Shown: positions 33,790 through 43,160, counted from the stretch's first letter. The stretch: 64,000 nucleotides of DNA from Dyella japonica A8 (GCF_000725385.1 NZ_CP008884.1:4763501-4827500), one strand, 5' to 3'. The notes: generated by a model not told the origin, from the letters alone. Made by a program: numbers and translations.

Positions 33790-35937
33790 TTAGAACTTTC
33801 CGTAATACCCTTCCTTCAAGGCATCGAACAAATTGGCGGCGGTGTGCATTTCGCCGTCGTATTCCACTTCTTCGTTGCCTTTCAGTTCCACAACACTACC
33901 GTCCTCCAATTCGAAGCGGTAGAGGGTGTTCTCCAAGTCGGCCTCTTTGACGAGCACGCCCTGGAAAGCAGCCGGGTTGAAGCGGAACGTGGTGCATCCC
34001 TTCAAACCCTGTTTATAGGCGTAGAAGTAGATGTCCTTGAAGTCTTCGTAGGGGTAGTCGGTGGGGACGTTCGCCGTCTTGGAGATGGACGAGTCGACCC
34101 ACAGCTGCGAGGCGGCCTGGATGTCCACGTGCTCCTTGGGCGAGATGTCGTCGGCGGCCACGAAGTAGTCGGGCAGCTTGGACTTGGGGTCGTCCGAGAA
34201 GGGCATGGCGGCGGCGTTGATCAGGGCGCGGTAGGCCAGCAGCTCGTAGCTGTAGACCTCGACCTTTTCCTTGGTTTTGCGGCCCTCGCGGATCACGTTG
34301 CGCGAGTAGTGGTGGGCGAAGCTGGGCTCGATACCGTTGCTGGCGTTGTTGGCCAGGGACAGGGAGATGGTGCCGGTCGGGGCGATCGAGCTGTGGTGGG
34401 TGAAGCGCGCGCCGGTTTCGGCGAGCTGTTCCACCAGGTTGGGGGCCACGCTGGCCACGCGCTGCATGTAGCGGCTGTATTTGGCGTGGAGCACGCGGCC
34501 GGGGATGGCGTCGCCTACCTTGTAGCCGTCGGCGGCCATTTCGGGGCGCTTGCGCAGCATGTCGCCGGTGACGGTGTAGTCGCGGGCCAGCACGGGGGCC
34601 ACGCCCTTTTCCTTGGCCAGGTCCAGGGCCACTTCCCAACCGGCCACGGCCATTTCACGCGAGACGTCCTCGGTGAAGCTGACGGACTCGGCGGAGCCGT
34701 AGCGCATCTTGAGCATGGTGATGGTGCTGCCCAAGCCCAGGAAGCCCATGCCGTGACGGCGCTTGGAGAGGATCTCGTTGCGCTGCTGCTCCAGCGGCAG
34801 GCCGTTGATCTCCACCACGTTGTCCAGCATGCGGGTGAACACCTTGACCACTTCGCGGTATTCGTCCCAGTCGAAGCGGGCCTTGGGGCCGAAGGGGTCG
34901 CGCACGAAGGTGGTCAGGTTGATCGAGCCGAGCAGGCACGAGCCGTAGGGCGGCAGGGGCTGCTCGCCGCAGGGGTTGGTGGCGCGGATATGCTCGCACC
35001 ACCAGTTGTTGTTCATCTCGTTGACCTTGTCGATCAGGATGAAACCCGGCTCGGCGAAGTCATAGGTGGACACCATGATCATGTCCCACAGGTGGCGCGC
35101 GCGAATGTGGCCGTAGATCTTGCAGGCCACCAGGCCGTCTTCGCGCTCCACGTAGTTCTCGTGGGTGGGCCACTCGCGCCACACGACCTTGGCGGGGTCG
35201 GCAAGGTCGATCTCGTCCTGTTCCTTGACGTGCACGGGGAACACCATGGGCCAGTCCTGGTCGTGCTCCACGGCCTGCATGAAGCCGTCGGTGATGAGCA
35301 GGGACAGGTTGAACTGGCGCAGGCGGCCGTCTTCGCGCTTGGCGCGGATGAATTCCTTCACGTCGGGATGGCTGACGTCGAACGTGCCCATCTGCGCGCC
35401 GCGGCGACCGCCGGCGGACGACACGGTGAAGCACATCTTGTCGTAGATATCCATGAAGGACAGCGGGCCGCTGGTGTAGGCACCGGCGCCGGACACGTAC
35501 GCGCCGCGCGGACGCAGCGTGGAGAACTCGTAGCCGATGCCGCAGCCGGCCTTCAGCGTAAGGCCCGCCTCGTGCACCTTCTCCAGGATGTCGTCCATGG
35601 AGTCGCGGATGGTGCCGGACACGGTGCAGTTGATGGTGGACGTGGCGGGCTTGTGTTCCAGCGCGCCGGCGTTGGAGGTGATGCGGCCGGCGGGAATGGC
35701 GCCACGGCGCAGCGCCCACAGGAAGCGCTCGAACCAGTGTTCGCGGAGTTCCGGCGTGGCTTCCACGTCGGACAGGGCGCGGGCGACGCGCTGGTAGGTT
35801 TCGTCGACGCTGCCGTCCACCGGCGCGCCTGACTTGGCTTTCAGGCGGTACTTCTTGTCCCAGATGTCGTAGGACGCTGGCTGCAGCGGAATGGCGGCGC
35901 TGTCGCGATTTACGGCGGATGCACGCATGGTGCTCAT
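33790..35937 (-). CDS. nrdJa: Vitamin B12-dependent ribonucleotide reductase, catalytic subunit
   Basis: 715 aa from ATG at 35937 (AGGAAG 6-7 nt upstream). Adenosylcobalamin-dependent class II enzyme making deoxyribonucleotides independent of oxygen. Visible: first active-site Cys in TINCTVSGTI, the active-site loop NPCGEQPL (Cys, Glu) with GSCLLGSINL, the substrate/phosphate-site segments HHSSIAPTGTISL and GLKGCTTFRFNP. The C-terminus lacks the Cys tail, which is supplied by NrdJb (split arrangement known from Pseudomonas aeruginosa). Two NrdR-like boxes lie 164-212 bp upstream. No B12 riboswitch found. Confidence 0.92.
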   Translation of the reverse strand: MSTMRASAVNRDSAAIPLQPASYDIWDKKYRLKAKSGAPVDGSVDETYQRVARALSDVEATPELREHWFERFLWALRRGAIPAGRITSNAGALEHKPATSTINCTVSGTIRDSMDDILEKVHEAGLTLKAGCGIGYEFSTLRPRGAYVSGAGAYTSGPLSFMDIYDKMCFTVSSAGGRRGAQMGTFDVSHPDVKEFIRAKREDGRLRQFNLSLLITDGFMQAVEHDQDWPMVFPVHVKEQDEIDLADPAKVVWREWPTHENYVEREDGLVACKIYGHIRARHLWDMIMVSTYDFAEPGFILIDKVNEMNNNWWCEHIRATNPCGEQPLPPYGSCLLGSINLTTFVRDPFGPKARFDWDEYREVVKVFTRMLDNVVEINGLPLEQQRNEILSKRRHGMGFLGLGSTITMLKMRYGSAESVSFTEDVSREMAVAGWEVALDLAKEKGVAPVLARDYTVTGDMLRKRPEMAADGYKVGDAIPGRVLHAKYSRYMQRVASVAPNLVEQLAETGARFTHHSSIAPTGTISLSLANNASNGIEPSFAHHYSRNVIREGRKTKEKVEVYSYELLAYRALINAAAMPFSDDPKSKLPDYFVAADDISPKEHVDIQAASQLWVDSSISKTANVPTDYPYEDFKDIYFYAYKQGLKGCTTFRFNPAAFQGVLVKEADLENTLYRFELEDGSVVELKGNEEVEYDGEMHTAANLFDALKEGYYGKF

Positions 35938-36100
35938 CGGCTTCCTGACCTCTCGGTGTGGCCTCACGGCCCCGTGTTGGTTGTTCTGTTCGGCTAAACC
36001 GCTCGCACCGGATCGCGCTGAAACCTAAGCCCGCGCTTTTGCCCGATGCCCGCGTTCCCTGCCCGACCCGTTGACCCTCTCCCCCCGGGAGTGCCCCGTG

Positions 36101-36149
36101 ACACCAGCTCTTGGGTGAACTCCCCGCCTTGTCACACAAGATGTTGTGG
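36101..36149 (-). promoter_or_regulatory. Pair of NrdR-like boxes upstream of nrdJa
   Basis: ACACAAGATGTTGTGG (36134-36149) agrees with the NrdR consensus ACACWATATATWGTGT at 13 of 16 positions. ACACCAGCTCTTGGGT (36101-36116) is a weaker match at 11 of 16. Start spacing is 33 bp, about three helical turns, as usual for NrdR. They lie in the 345-bp nrdJa-degQ divergent region, which otherwise shows no gene. Confidence 0.55.
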
Positions 36150-36282
36150 TCGCGAACGGAAGAGAAAGTTACCCCTGCCCTTGCCCGATGTAAAGTGATT
36201 TCGTCAGCGCCCGATCGATGGAACCGTCGACGTCGCGGTGAGTCGAACGAGCGTTGATTCCACTCGTGAAAAAGGAGCTTCC

Positions 36283-37653
36283 ATGTCTGCCCGTTTCGTC
36301 CACCGGTTGGCTGCTGCCGCCCTCGTATTGGCTGCCGCGACACCTTTGGCCAGCCACGCCGCGCTGCCCCCCACCGTGGACGGGCAACCGCTGCCGTCGC
36401 TGGCGCCGATGCTGGAAAAGGTGACGCCGGCGGTGGTGAACATCTCCACCAAGACGCGGGTGCAGGTGCGCGATCCGTTCTTCGACGACCCGGTGTTCCG
36501 CCAGTTCTTCGGCCTGCAGGGTTCGCCGCGTTCGCGCGTGGAGCAAAGCCTGGGCTCGGGCGTGATCGTGGATGCGGCCAAGGGTTACATCCTCACCAAC
36601 AACCATGTGGTGGGCGGCGCGGACGACATCACGGTGACGCTGCAGGACGGCCGCGACTTCAAGGGCAAGCTGGTGGGCACCGACCCGGATACCGACGTGG
36701 CGGTGGTGCAGATCCAGGGGAGCAACCTGCAGGCGCTGCCGATGGCGGACTCCAGCAAGCTGCGCGTGGGCGACTTCGTGGTGGCCGTGGGCGATCCGTT
36801 CGGCCTGGGCCAGACGGTGACCTCGGGCATCGTGTCGGCGCTGAGCCGCTCGGGCCTGGGCGGTACGGGTTTCCAGAATTTCATCCAGACCGATGCCTCG
36901 ATCAACCCGGGCAACTCCGGCGGCGCGCTGGTGAACCTGCGCGGCGAGCTGGTGGGCATCAACACCATGATCCTGTCGCCGTCGGGCGGGAACGTGGGCA
37001 TCGGCTTTGCCATTCCCACCAACCTCAGTAACGAGGTGATGCAGCAGCTGATCGCGCACGGCAAGGTGAACCGGGGCAACCTGGGCATCGAGACGCAGGA
37101 CATCACCCCGCGCATTGCCAAGGTGCTGGCGCTGAAGGACAACAACGGCGCGGTGGTGACGCGCGTGACCTCGGGCTCCGCCGCCGACAGCGCCGACATC
37201 CAGATGGGTGACGTGATCACCGCCATCGACGGCAAGCCGGTGCGCAACGCGCAGGACCTGCGCAACGCCGAGGGCCTGATGCCGCTGGGCAGCACGGTGA
37301 AGCTGACCGTGCAGCGCAACGGCGCCACGCGCGAGGTCAGCGCCAGGCTGGTGCCGGAGAAGCTGGCCACGGTGGACGGCGCCAAGCTGGATCCGCGACT
37401 GACCGGCGTGACCTTCAGCGAGCTGTCGCAGAACCTGCGCAGCCAGGGTATTCGTGGCGTGAGCGTGGGCGAGGTGCGCCAGGGCAGCCGCGCCGCGCAG
37501 GCGGGCCTGCAGGCTAACGACATCGTGATCGGCATTGGCAACCTGCGCATCCCAGACCTGCGCACGCTGCAGCAGCTGAGCGGGGTGAAGCCGCGCCAGT
37601 TGGTGTTGGTGGTGTCGAGTGATGATGGGGTGCGGTACGTGGAGGTTCGCTGA
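36283..37653 (+). CDS. DegQ/DegP-type periplasmic serine protease
   Basis: 456 aa from ATG at 36283 with AAAGGAG 5-6 nt upstream. Signal peptide (about 1-26). Trypsin-like domain with triad His in ILTNNHVV, Asp in TDPDTDVAV and Ser in NPGNSGGALV, then two PDZ domains (about 258-345 and 365-450). It is smaller than DegP by the short loop LA, so DegQ-like. It degrades or chaperones misfolded envelope proteins. No sigma-E site could be confirmed upstream. Confidence 0.93.
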   Translation: MSARFVHRLAAAALVLAAATPLASHAALPPTVDGQPLPSLAPMLEKVTPAVVNISTKTRVQVRDPFFDDPVFRQFFGLQGSPRSRVEQSLGSGVIVDAAKGYILTNNHVVGGADDITVTLQDGRDFKGKLVGTDPDTDVAVVQIQGSNLQALPMADSSKLRVGDFVVAVGDPFGLGQTVTSGIVSALSRSGLGGTGFQNFIQTDASINPGNSGGALVNLRGELVGINTMILSPSGGNVGIGFAIPTNLSNEVMQQLIAHGKVNRGNLGIETQDITPRIAKVLALKDNNGAVVTRVTSGSAADSADIQMGDVITAIDGKPVRNAQDLRNAEGLMPLGSTVKLTVQRNGATREVSARLVPEKLATVDGAKLDPRLTGVTFSELSQNLRSQGIRGVSVGEVRQGSRAAQAGLQANDIVIGIGNLRIPDLRTLQQLSGVKPRQLVLVVSSDDGVRYVEVR

Positions 37654-38156
37654 GGGGGCTGGTTCAACGCCCTGGCTTGCCGGAGTGGTGAACCACGTCG
37701 TGAGGCAATGGAAAAGCAAAGGCGCTGGATCCCTGCCTTCGCAGGGATGACGTAGAGGGAGGTTGCAGGGCTTTGGGCTAGTCGGCGCGACTGAACTTCA
37801 TGCTGGTGAAGGCACCCCTACCCCTTACCGTCATCCCTGCGAAAGCAGGGATCCAGTGCCTTTGCTTCAGCCTTTCGCTGCACCGCGCCAAGACCGGCAG
37901 CAACGTACTCACTGCACCCTTCATACGTCGCACCACAAGCTGCGACGCTCACCTCCCGGCGCGAGTTGCGCTAACGGCGGATGAACGTGACCGGCGATGC
38001 GTGGCCCGCGTCGCGTTTTTCAGCGCTTCCACCGCAGGAATACGCTTGCGGATTGGCCGGTACCCCGATGAAATAGCCGGGTTACACCTGCACGCGCGCT
38101 CGTTTCTCAAGGCGGCTCGCGAACGCCATCATCATTACTCGGGGTGCTCCACCGCC
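37654..38156. other. Intergenic region with inverted REP family B pair
   Basis: 503 bp. Two family-B elements in opposite orientation: 37723-37752 (GCTGGATCCCTGCCTTCGCA then GGGATGACG) and 37829-37860 (CGTCATCCCTGCGAAAGCAG then GGATCCAGTGCC). Together they form a roughly 30-bp inverted repeat with a 76-bp spacer, a REPIN/BIME-like unit. No gene seen in the rest. Confidence 0.8.
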
Positions 38157-39356
38157 ATGTCACAACGTCTTTCCCGCCTGATCATCGTTGCGCTGCTTTC
38201 CACCTGCGCTGCCACCGGCGCGCTCGCCGCCGGCAAAACCTCCAAGTCGACCACCAAGAAACCCGCTACCCCCGCGGTCCCGGCGCTGGTGTGGCGCGGC
38301 GACTACGCCACGGCACGCGGCGTGGTGGAGGACGTGGCCAAGGCTTATGAGAAGAGCGGCAAGGGCCGCATCGACGTGCAGCCGTTCAACACGGCCTCCG
38401 GCCTGGATGCCGTGGAGCACGGCATGGCCGATATCGCCGGCAGCGCACGCAGCAGCTACGGTGACGCAGAGAGCAACCTGCTCTTCACGCCGGTGGCGTT
38501 CGACGCGCTGGTGATGGTCACGCATCCGTCCAACAGCGTGCCGAACCTGACCGTGAAGCAGCTGCACGACATCTACCTGGGCAAGATCACCAACTGGCGC
38601 GATGTCGGCGGCAAGGACGCGCCGATCGACCTGTACGCCGTCGCCAGCCCGGGTGATGGCGTGGAATACAGTCTGCGCCGCCTGGTGTTCGGCCGTGGCA
38701 ACCAGCCGGTGGCCGCGCCGCGCCTGTACGTGAACACGGCGAAGCTGGAAGAGGCCGTGACGCTGGATCCGAACGCGCTGGGCGTGACCACCCTCTCCGG
38801 CGTGGCCAACAACGCCAAGGTGCGCATGATCAGCATCGAGGGCGTGGCCCCGAGCCTGTCGACCGTCTCCAACGGCAGCTACCAGCTGTACACCCCGCTG
38901 TTCCTGGTGACCAACAAGGAAAGCCCGAAGGCCGCGCAGATTTCCGGCTTCATGGACTTCCTGCTGACCGACCAGGTGAAGGGTCTGGCCCGTGCGCACC
39001 ATCTGGTGCCGTACGTGGAGGCGCGCCAGCTTGCCGAGAACGACAAGGCCCGCCGCGAGAAGCTGCTGGCTGAAGCCGGCGTCAAGGCCGACGTGGTTGC
39101 CGATCCGGTGCTGACGGAAGCCCAGCGCCCGACCATGCCGAACGCGCCTGCCGCTGCGGAGCCCGCTGCTGCTGCTGCTGCCGCACCGGCCGCTGCCAGC
39201 GCCGCCGCCGGCCAGACCTACACCGTGTCCAAGGGCGACACGCTCGGCGGCATCGCCAAGAAGTACTCGGTGACGGTGGCCCAGCTGAAGGAATGGAACC
39301 ACCTCAGCGGCGACAGCGTGAAGCTCGACCAGGTGCTCAAGGTCAGCGGCAACTGA
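38157..39356 (+). CDS. PstS-like substrate-binding protein with C-terminal LysM
   Basis: 399 aa from ATG at 38157; the upstream extension in this frame crosses REP-like DNA. Signal peptide (about 1-25). A type 2 periplasmic binding fold (about 40-300) resembles phosphate-binding PstS (HDIYLGKITNWRDVGG, LVTNKESPKAAQISGFMDFLL). After an Ala/Pro-rich linker a single LysM (QTYTVSKGDTLGGIAKKYSV, about 355-398) would hold it on peptidoglycan. No pst transporter genes follow; a HAD gene starts 8 bp downstream. A binding protein fixed to the wall is unusual for an ABC system. Confidence 0.8.
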   Translation: MSQRLSRLIIVALLSTCAATGALAAGKTSKSTTKKPATPAVPALVWRGDYATARGVVEDVAKAYEKSGKGRIDVQPFNTASGLDAVEHGMADIAGSARSSYGDAESNLLFTPVAFDALVMVTHPSNSVPNLTVKQLHDIYLGKITNWRDVGGKDAPIDLYAVASPGDGVEYSLRRLVFGRGNQPVAAPRLYVNTAKLEEAVTLDPNALGVTTLSGVANNAKVRMISIEGVAPSLSTVSNGSYQLYTPLFLVTNKESPKAAQISGFMDFLLTDQVKGLARAHHLVPYVEARQLAENDKARREKLLAEAGVKADVVADPVLTEAQRPTMPNAPAAAEPAAAAAAAPAAASAAAGQTYTVSKGDTLGGIAKKYSVTVAQLKEWNHLSGDSVKLDQVLKVSGN

Positions 39357-39364
39357 TTGCCCGC

Positions 39365-40057
39365 GTGCGCATCCGCGCCCTGACGCTCGACCTGGACGAC
39401 ACCCTGTGGCCGGTGCTGCCGGCCCTGGAACGTGCAGACCGCGACGTCGACGCGTACCTGCGCCAGCACTATCCCGACGTAGCGCGCGCATGGCCCATCC
39501 CGGCCATGCGCGCCCTGCGCGCCGAGGTGGCCGCCGAGCGGACCGACCTTGCCCACGATTTCACCGCGCAACGCCACCTGACCATGCGGCGGGCGTTCAC
39601 CACCTGCGGCATCGATGCGATACCGCTGGAAACCCTGTGGGAAATCTATTTCTCGGCGCGCAACAGCGTCGACCTGTTTCCCGACAGCCTGCCCGCCCTG
39701 CGGCGCATCGCCGGACGCTGGCCGGTCGTGAGCCTGACCAACGGCAACGCCGACCTGGACCGCATCGGCATCCGCGAACACTTCGCGCACCACGTATGCG
39801 CGCGTGACACCGGCGTGGCCAAGCCCGATGCGCGCATCTTCACCGCCGCCGCCGAGCGGCTGGGCCTTGCGCCGGCAGAGATCCTCCACGTGGGGGACGA
39901 TCCGGAACTGGATGTGGTGGGCGCGCGCGATGCCGGACTGCGCACGGCGTGGATCAACCGCGCGGGGCATCCGTGGCCGGGGGCGCTGGGTGCGGCGCCG
40001 GATCTGGATCTGCGTGACATGGGAGCGTTGGCGGATTGGTTGGAAGCGCAGGGCTGA
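39365..40057 (+). CDS. HAD-superfamily hydrolase (YigB-like phosphatase)
   Basis: 230 aa from GTG at 39365, 8 bp after the previous stop. HAD motifs: I LDLDDTLW (nucleophile Asp), II SLTNGN, III Lys in GVAKPDARIF, IV HVGDDPELD. A helical cap (about 20-95) makes it subclass IA, near E. coli YigB, which dephosphorylates FMN and a flavin-pathway intermediate. Substrate not established here. Probably co-transcribed with the LysM binding protein. Confidence 0.85.
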   Translation: MRIRALTLDLDDTLWPVLPALERADRDVDAYLRQHYPDVARAWPIPAMRALRAEVAAERTDLAHDFTAQRHLTMRRAFTTCGIDAIPLETLWEIYFSARNSVDLFPDSLPALRRIAGRWPVVSLTNGNADLDRIGIREHFAHHVCARDTGVAKPDARIFTAAAERLGLAPAEILHVGDDPELDVVGARDAGLRTAWINRAGHPWPGALGAAPDLDLRDMGALADWLEAQG

Positions 40058-40760
40058 GGCTAAGGCTGCCTCTGCGATCGCGATAACCATCCGCCTTAAG
40101 CCCTCTTGGCGAGGGCGCGTTGCGAAGTGCAACGGAGTACCCGCTGTGTAGCGGCGAAGGTTGCCAAACCCCACGATTCCTCAGCCGTTCGGGCCTATCC
40201 TCGCGGAATGCAGAACTCCTCAGCGCACCGGCGCGTTGCGGTGTAGCCGTACCGGCCAATAGAGATATCGCCGGGTGCCGGTTACCTCAAGCTCCAAGGC
40301 TCGTATCCAACACGACGCTACTGGAGCTTTGGAGGCCATTTTCTTTGGGTTACTTTCGACGCGAAGCTAGTCCCCGTGGGATCTTTTGGGCCAGCAAAAG
40401 AAAAGTGACTCGAGCGTGGGCAGACGATCGAAACGCCCGCTGCGTCCCACGGGACTAGCTTTGCGTCGTAAGCGGCACGGCCGCGGGAAGGCCCGAAGAA
40501 GCCGATCATCTTTGCGCGATAGCCGAGCGCAAAGTCACTGGACCCCTGCCTTCGCAGGGGTGACGGCTAAAGAATGAAACATCGAGGCGAGCACCCGCCC
40601 CTCACCCCAACCCTCTCCCCTTCGGGGAGAGGGAGCCCCAGGTTGCGCGAGATCCGATACACCGAAGGAACCCTACTCTCGCCCCTCGCCCCAAAAGCGC
40701 GCATGATTGCGCATCACCTCGCTGCCAACGCGGCCCTGCCGGTGCCGCGCAAGGAATTCC
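40058..40760. repeat. Composite intergenic repeat region
   Basis: 703 bp without a gene. It includes a large inverted repeat (40357-40381, CGACGCGAAGCTAGTCCCCG..., with 40445-40468, TCCCACGGGACTAGCTTTGC...), a TTTCTTTGGGTTACTTTC-type stretch near 40339-40356 with its counterpart CAGCAAAAGAAAAGTGACTC, a family-B REP at 40536-40563, and a hairpin repeat (CCTCTCCCCTTCGGGGAGAGG near 40611-40631) common in intergenic DNA of related bacteria. The open frames crossing it look random. Confidence 0.75.
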
Positions 40761-42140
40761 ATGTCCGTCCTGATTGAACGCAAGTCCAGCGATCGCCACA
40801 GCATCGCCATCGAGACCACCGACGCACAGCACCTCGCCGCCAGCAAACGCCGCCTCACCGCCGCCCAGCGGCAGTGGCTGGCTGCCTCCGGCTTTGAAGC
40901 CGTGCCGGGCAGCTTCGCCCTGCTCCCCGACGAGAACGGCAAGCTGGTGCGCGTGCTGGCCGGTGTCGATGCCGGCGACGCACTGAGTGCGCTCGGCACG
41001 CTGGCGCGCACGCTGCCGGAAGGCACCTATCACCTTGCCGACGAGGGCGTGCTGAAGGATAAGCTGCAGGCGGCGCTGGGCTGGGCGCTGGGCGCTTATG
41101 AGTTCACCCGCTATCGCAAGGCGCGCCGCGCGCCGGCCAAGCTCGCCGTGGCGGCGGCTGACCTTGCCACGCTGCAGCCGCTGGTGGACGCCACCACGCT
41201 GGTGCGCGACCTGGTCAACACGCCCACCGAAGACATGGGCCCCAAGCATCTCGCCGACGCAGTGAAGCAGCTGGGCAAGACGCACAAGGCGAAGGTGCGC
41301 GAATGGGTGGGCGACGAACTGCTCGACGCCAACTTCCCCACCATCCACGCCGTGGGCCGCGCCAGCCATCGCTCGCCGCGCCTGGTCGAACTGACCTGGG
41401 GCAAGAACAGCGATCCCAAGATCGCCGTGGTCGGCAAGGGCGTGTGCTTCGACACCGGCGGCCTGGACCTGAAGCCGGCCGACGGCATGCGCTGGATGAA
41501 GAAGGACATGGGCGGCGCGGCGCATGCCATCGCGCTGGCCGGCCTGATCATGCAGGCGAAGCTGCCGGTGCGCCTGCAGCTGCTGATTCCCGCCGTGGAG
41601 AACGCGGTGTCGGGCGCGGCGATGCGCCCCGGTGAAGTCATCACCACGCGCCCGGGCATCACCGTGGAAGTGGACAACACCGATGCCGAAGGCCGCCTGG
41701 TGTTGTGCGATGCACTGGCTTACGCGAGCGAGCAGAAGCCGGAGCTCATCATTGATTTCGCCACGCTCACCGGCGCGGCGCGCATCGCGCTGGGCCCGGA
41801 CTTGCCGGCGCTGTTCGCCAACAACGACGAGGCCGCCGACCGCGTGATCGCTGCCGGCCGCACGGTGAACGATCCGCTGTGGCGCCTGCCGCTGTGGCGC
41901 CCGTACCGCAAGATGCTGGAATCGTATCTGGCCGACATGGCCAACTCCGGTGCGTCCCGCCATGCCGGTGCGATCACTGCCGCGCTGTACCTGGAGCGTT
42001 TTGTGCCCGAGACCACGCCGTGGCTGCATCTGGATACCTATGCCTGGAACGACGCCGACCGCCCCGCCCACCCGCGCGGTGGCGAGGCATTGGGTTTGCG
42101 TGCGTTCTTTGCGTTCCTGCAGCAGCGCTACAAGGGTTAA
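40761..42140 (+). CDS. Leucyl aminopeptidase family protein (M17)
   Basis: 459 aa from ATG at 40761 with AAGGAATT upstream. The C-terminal catalytic domain holds the M17 signature NTDAEGRLVL (Asp and Glu metal ligands), GKGVCFDTGGLDLKP (Lys and Asp) and MKKDMGGAA. The N-terminal alpha/beta domain (about 1-140) is divergent from PepA. It is a cytosolic two-metal exopeptidase removing N-terminal residues from peptides. Closer in type to PepB-like members than to PepA. Followed by a strong hairpin. Confidence 0.92.
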   Translation: MSVLIERKSSDRHSIAIETTDAQHLAASKRRLTAAQRQWLAASGFEAVPGSFALLPDENGKLVRVLAGVDAGDALSALGTLARTLPEGTYHLADEGVLKDKLQAALGWALGAYEFTRYRKARRAPAKLAVAAADLATLQPLVDATTLVRDLVNTPTEDMGPKHLADAVKQLGKTHKAKVREWVGDELLDANFPTIHAVGRASHRSPRLVELTWGKNSDPKIAVVGKGVCFDTGGLDLKPADGMRWMKKDMGGAAHAIALAGLIMQAKLPVRLQLLIPAVENAVSGAAMRPGEVITTRPGITVEVDNTDAEGRLVLCDALAYASEQKPELIIDFATLTGAARIALGPDLPALFANNDEAADRVIAAGRTVNDPLWRLPLWRPYRKMLESYLADMANSGASRHAGAITAALYLERFVPETTPWLHLDTYAWNDADRPAHPRGGEALGLRAFFAFLQQRYKG

Positions 42141-42153
42141 TGGGCGATACGGT

Positions 42154-42189
42154 CTGGAAAGAAAGGGCGGCCCACGGGCCGCCCTTTCT
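42154..42189 (+). terminator. Intrinsic terminator after the M17 peptidase
   Basis: A 17-bp stem (GAAAGAAAGGGCGGCCC / GGGCCGCCCTTTCTTTC) with a 2-nt apex; arms are T/A-rich at the base. It shares the GGGCGGCC core with other terminators in the window. Confidence 0.8.
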
Positions 42190-42208
42190 TTCTAAGACGT
42201 GCGAGTTT

Positions 42209-42353
42209 TTATGTGGGAGCGCACCCTGTGCGCGACGGGGCGCGTGGTTGTACGTCCATGGAGCGGCGGAGAGGCTCCATATCCACTCTCGCGAACAGCG
42301 TGTACCAGAGGCGCCATCGACGCCGCGGTCGCGCACAGGGTGCGCTCCCACAG
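42209..42353. repeat. REP/BIME element, family A
   Basis: TGTGGGAGCGCACCCTGTGC at the left and GGTCGCGCACAGGGTGCGCT at the right, with a longer spacer (about 85 bp) than the other copies. Fills the gap between the peptidase and DUF4126 genes. Confidence 0.85.
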
Positions 42354-42384
42354 GGTTGTCGCCAGCTGAGCGCTGTGCGGGTGC

Positions 42385-42990
42385 TCAGGCGCCCGACGAC
42401 TCCGGCCTCGCCCCGCGCAACTTCCGCGCCAGCGTGCGCAGGCCGCGCAGGATCTTCGGCACCAGCCACAGCAGGAACAGCACGAAGATCCCCAGCAGCA
42501 CGAGGAACACGGCCGGGTGTTGCCACATGAGGTACATGCCACCCAACCAGGAGATGTCTTCGCCAAGGCTTGCGCCCCAGTTGCTGAAGGGCTCGGGCGA
42601 GGTGTTGATCAACGCCCTTCCCCCGGTCTTGGCCAGATGCGTGCCTGAAGCCAGCGTGCCGCCCAGCAGGGCCGCGGCCAGTTGCGTGCCCGCGCCCGCG
42701 TCGCGAAACACGCCCCACGCAAGCAGGGCGCCCGCGGGCACGCGGATGAAGGTGTGCACGGCATCCCACACGCTGTCGAAGGCGGGCACCTTGTCGGCAA
42801 GGAACTCGCCCAGCGACAGCACGCCTGCGGTGACCAGTACCCAGGTATCGGTCAGTAGCTGCAGGCCGTCCGGCAGGTGCACGTAGCCCAGCCGGCCGAG
42901 CAGACCGGCGATGAAGACCGTGGCGTAAAGGCGAAAGCCGCTGGCCCAGGACAGGCCACCGGCCAGCGCGAGATTTTGCAAGGTATCCAT
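42385..42990 (-). CDS. DUF4126 membrane protein
   Basis: 201 aa. Five to six hydrophobic segments; the N-terminal LALAGGLSWASGFRLYATVF and DGLQLLTDTWVL match DUF4126. Integral inner-membrane protein of unknown function. It sits alone, back-to-back with the M1 peptidase gene. Confidence 0.82.
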   Translation of the reverse strand: MDTLQNLALAGGLSWASGFRLYATVFIAGLLGRLGYVHLPDGLQLLTDTWVLVTAGVLSLGEFLADKVPAFDSVWDAVHTFIRVPAGALLAWGVFRDAGAGTQLAAALLGGTLASGTHLAKTGGRALINTSPEPFSNWGASLGEDISWLGGMYLMWQHPAVFLVLLGIFVLFLLWLVPKILRGLRTLARKLRGARPESSGA

Positions 42991-43160
42991 GGGCAGTCTC
43001 CGGCGACGACGCGCGAACGGCCTGCCCCAAGCATGCGCGCTGCCTGGCCTGCGCTACAACTGCGCGCCCGGCGCATGGGGACAAAACCATGACTTCCGGC
43101 GATGACGGCATCCGATGCGTGGTGTCATCCTGCCGGTTTGATCCAGCCAGAGACCCACCG

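Noticed and set aside
33715..35832. 705-codon plus-strand frame
   Set aside because: Antisense shadow of nrdJa, whose motifs are complete on the other strand.
35938..36180. Cobalamin riboswitch upstream of nrdJa
   Set aside because: Looked for a B12-box-like sequence and found none; NrdR-like boxes explain control better.
36100..36282. Sigma-E promoter for the DegQ-type gene
   Set aside because: A TGAACT/TCACA pair exists but with an 11-bp spacer, too short for the usual 16-17.
40120..40458. 112-codon plus-strand frame
   Set aside because: Lies in the composite repeat region; composition random.
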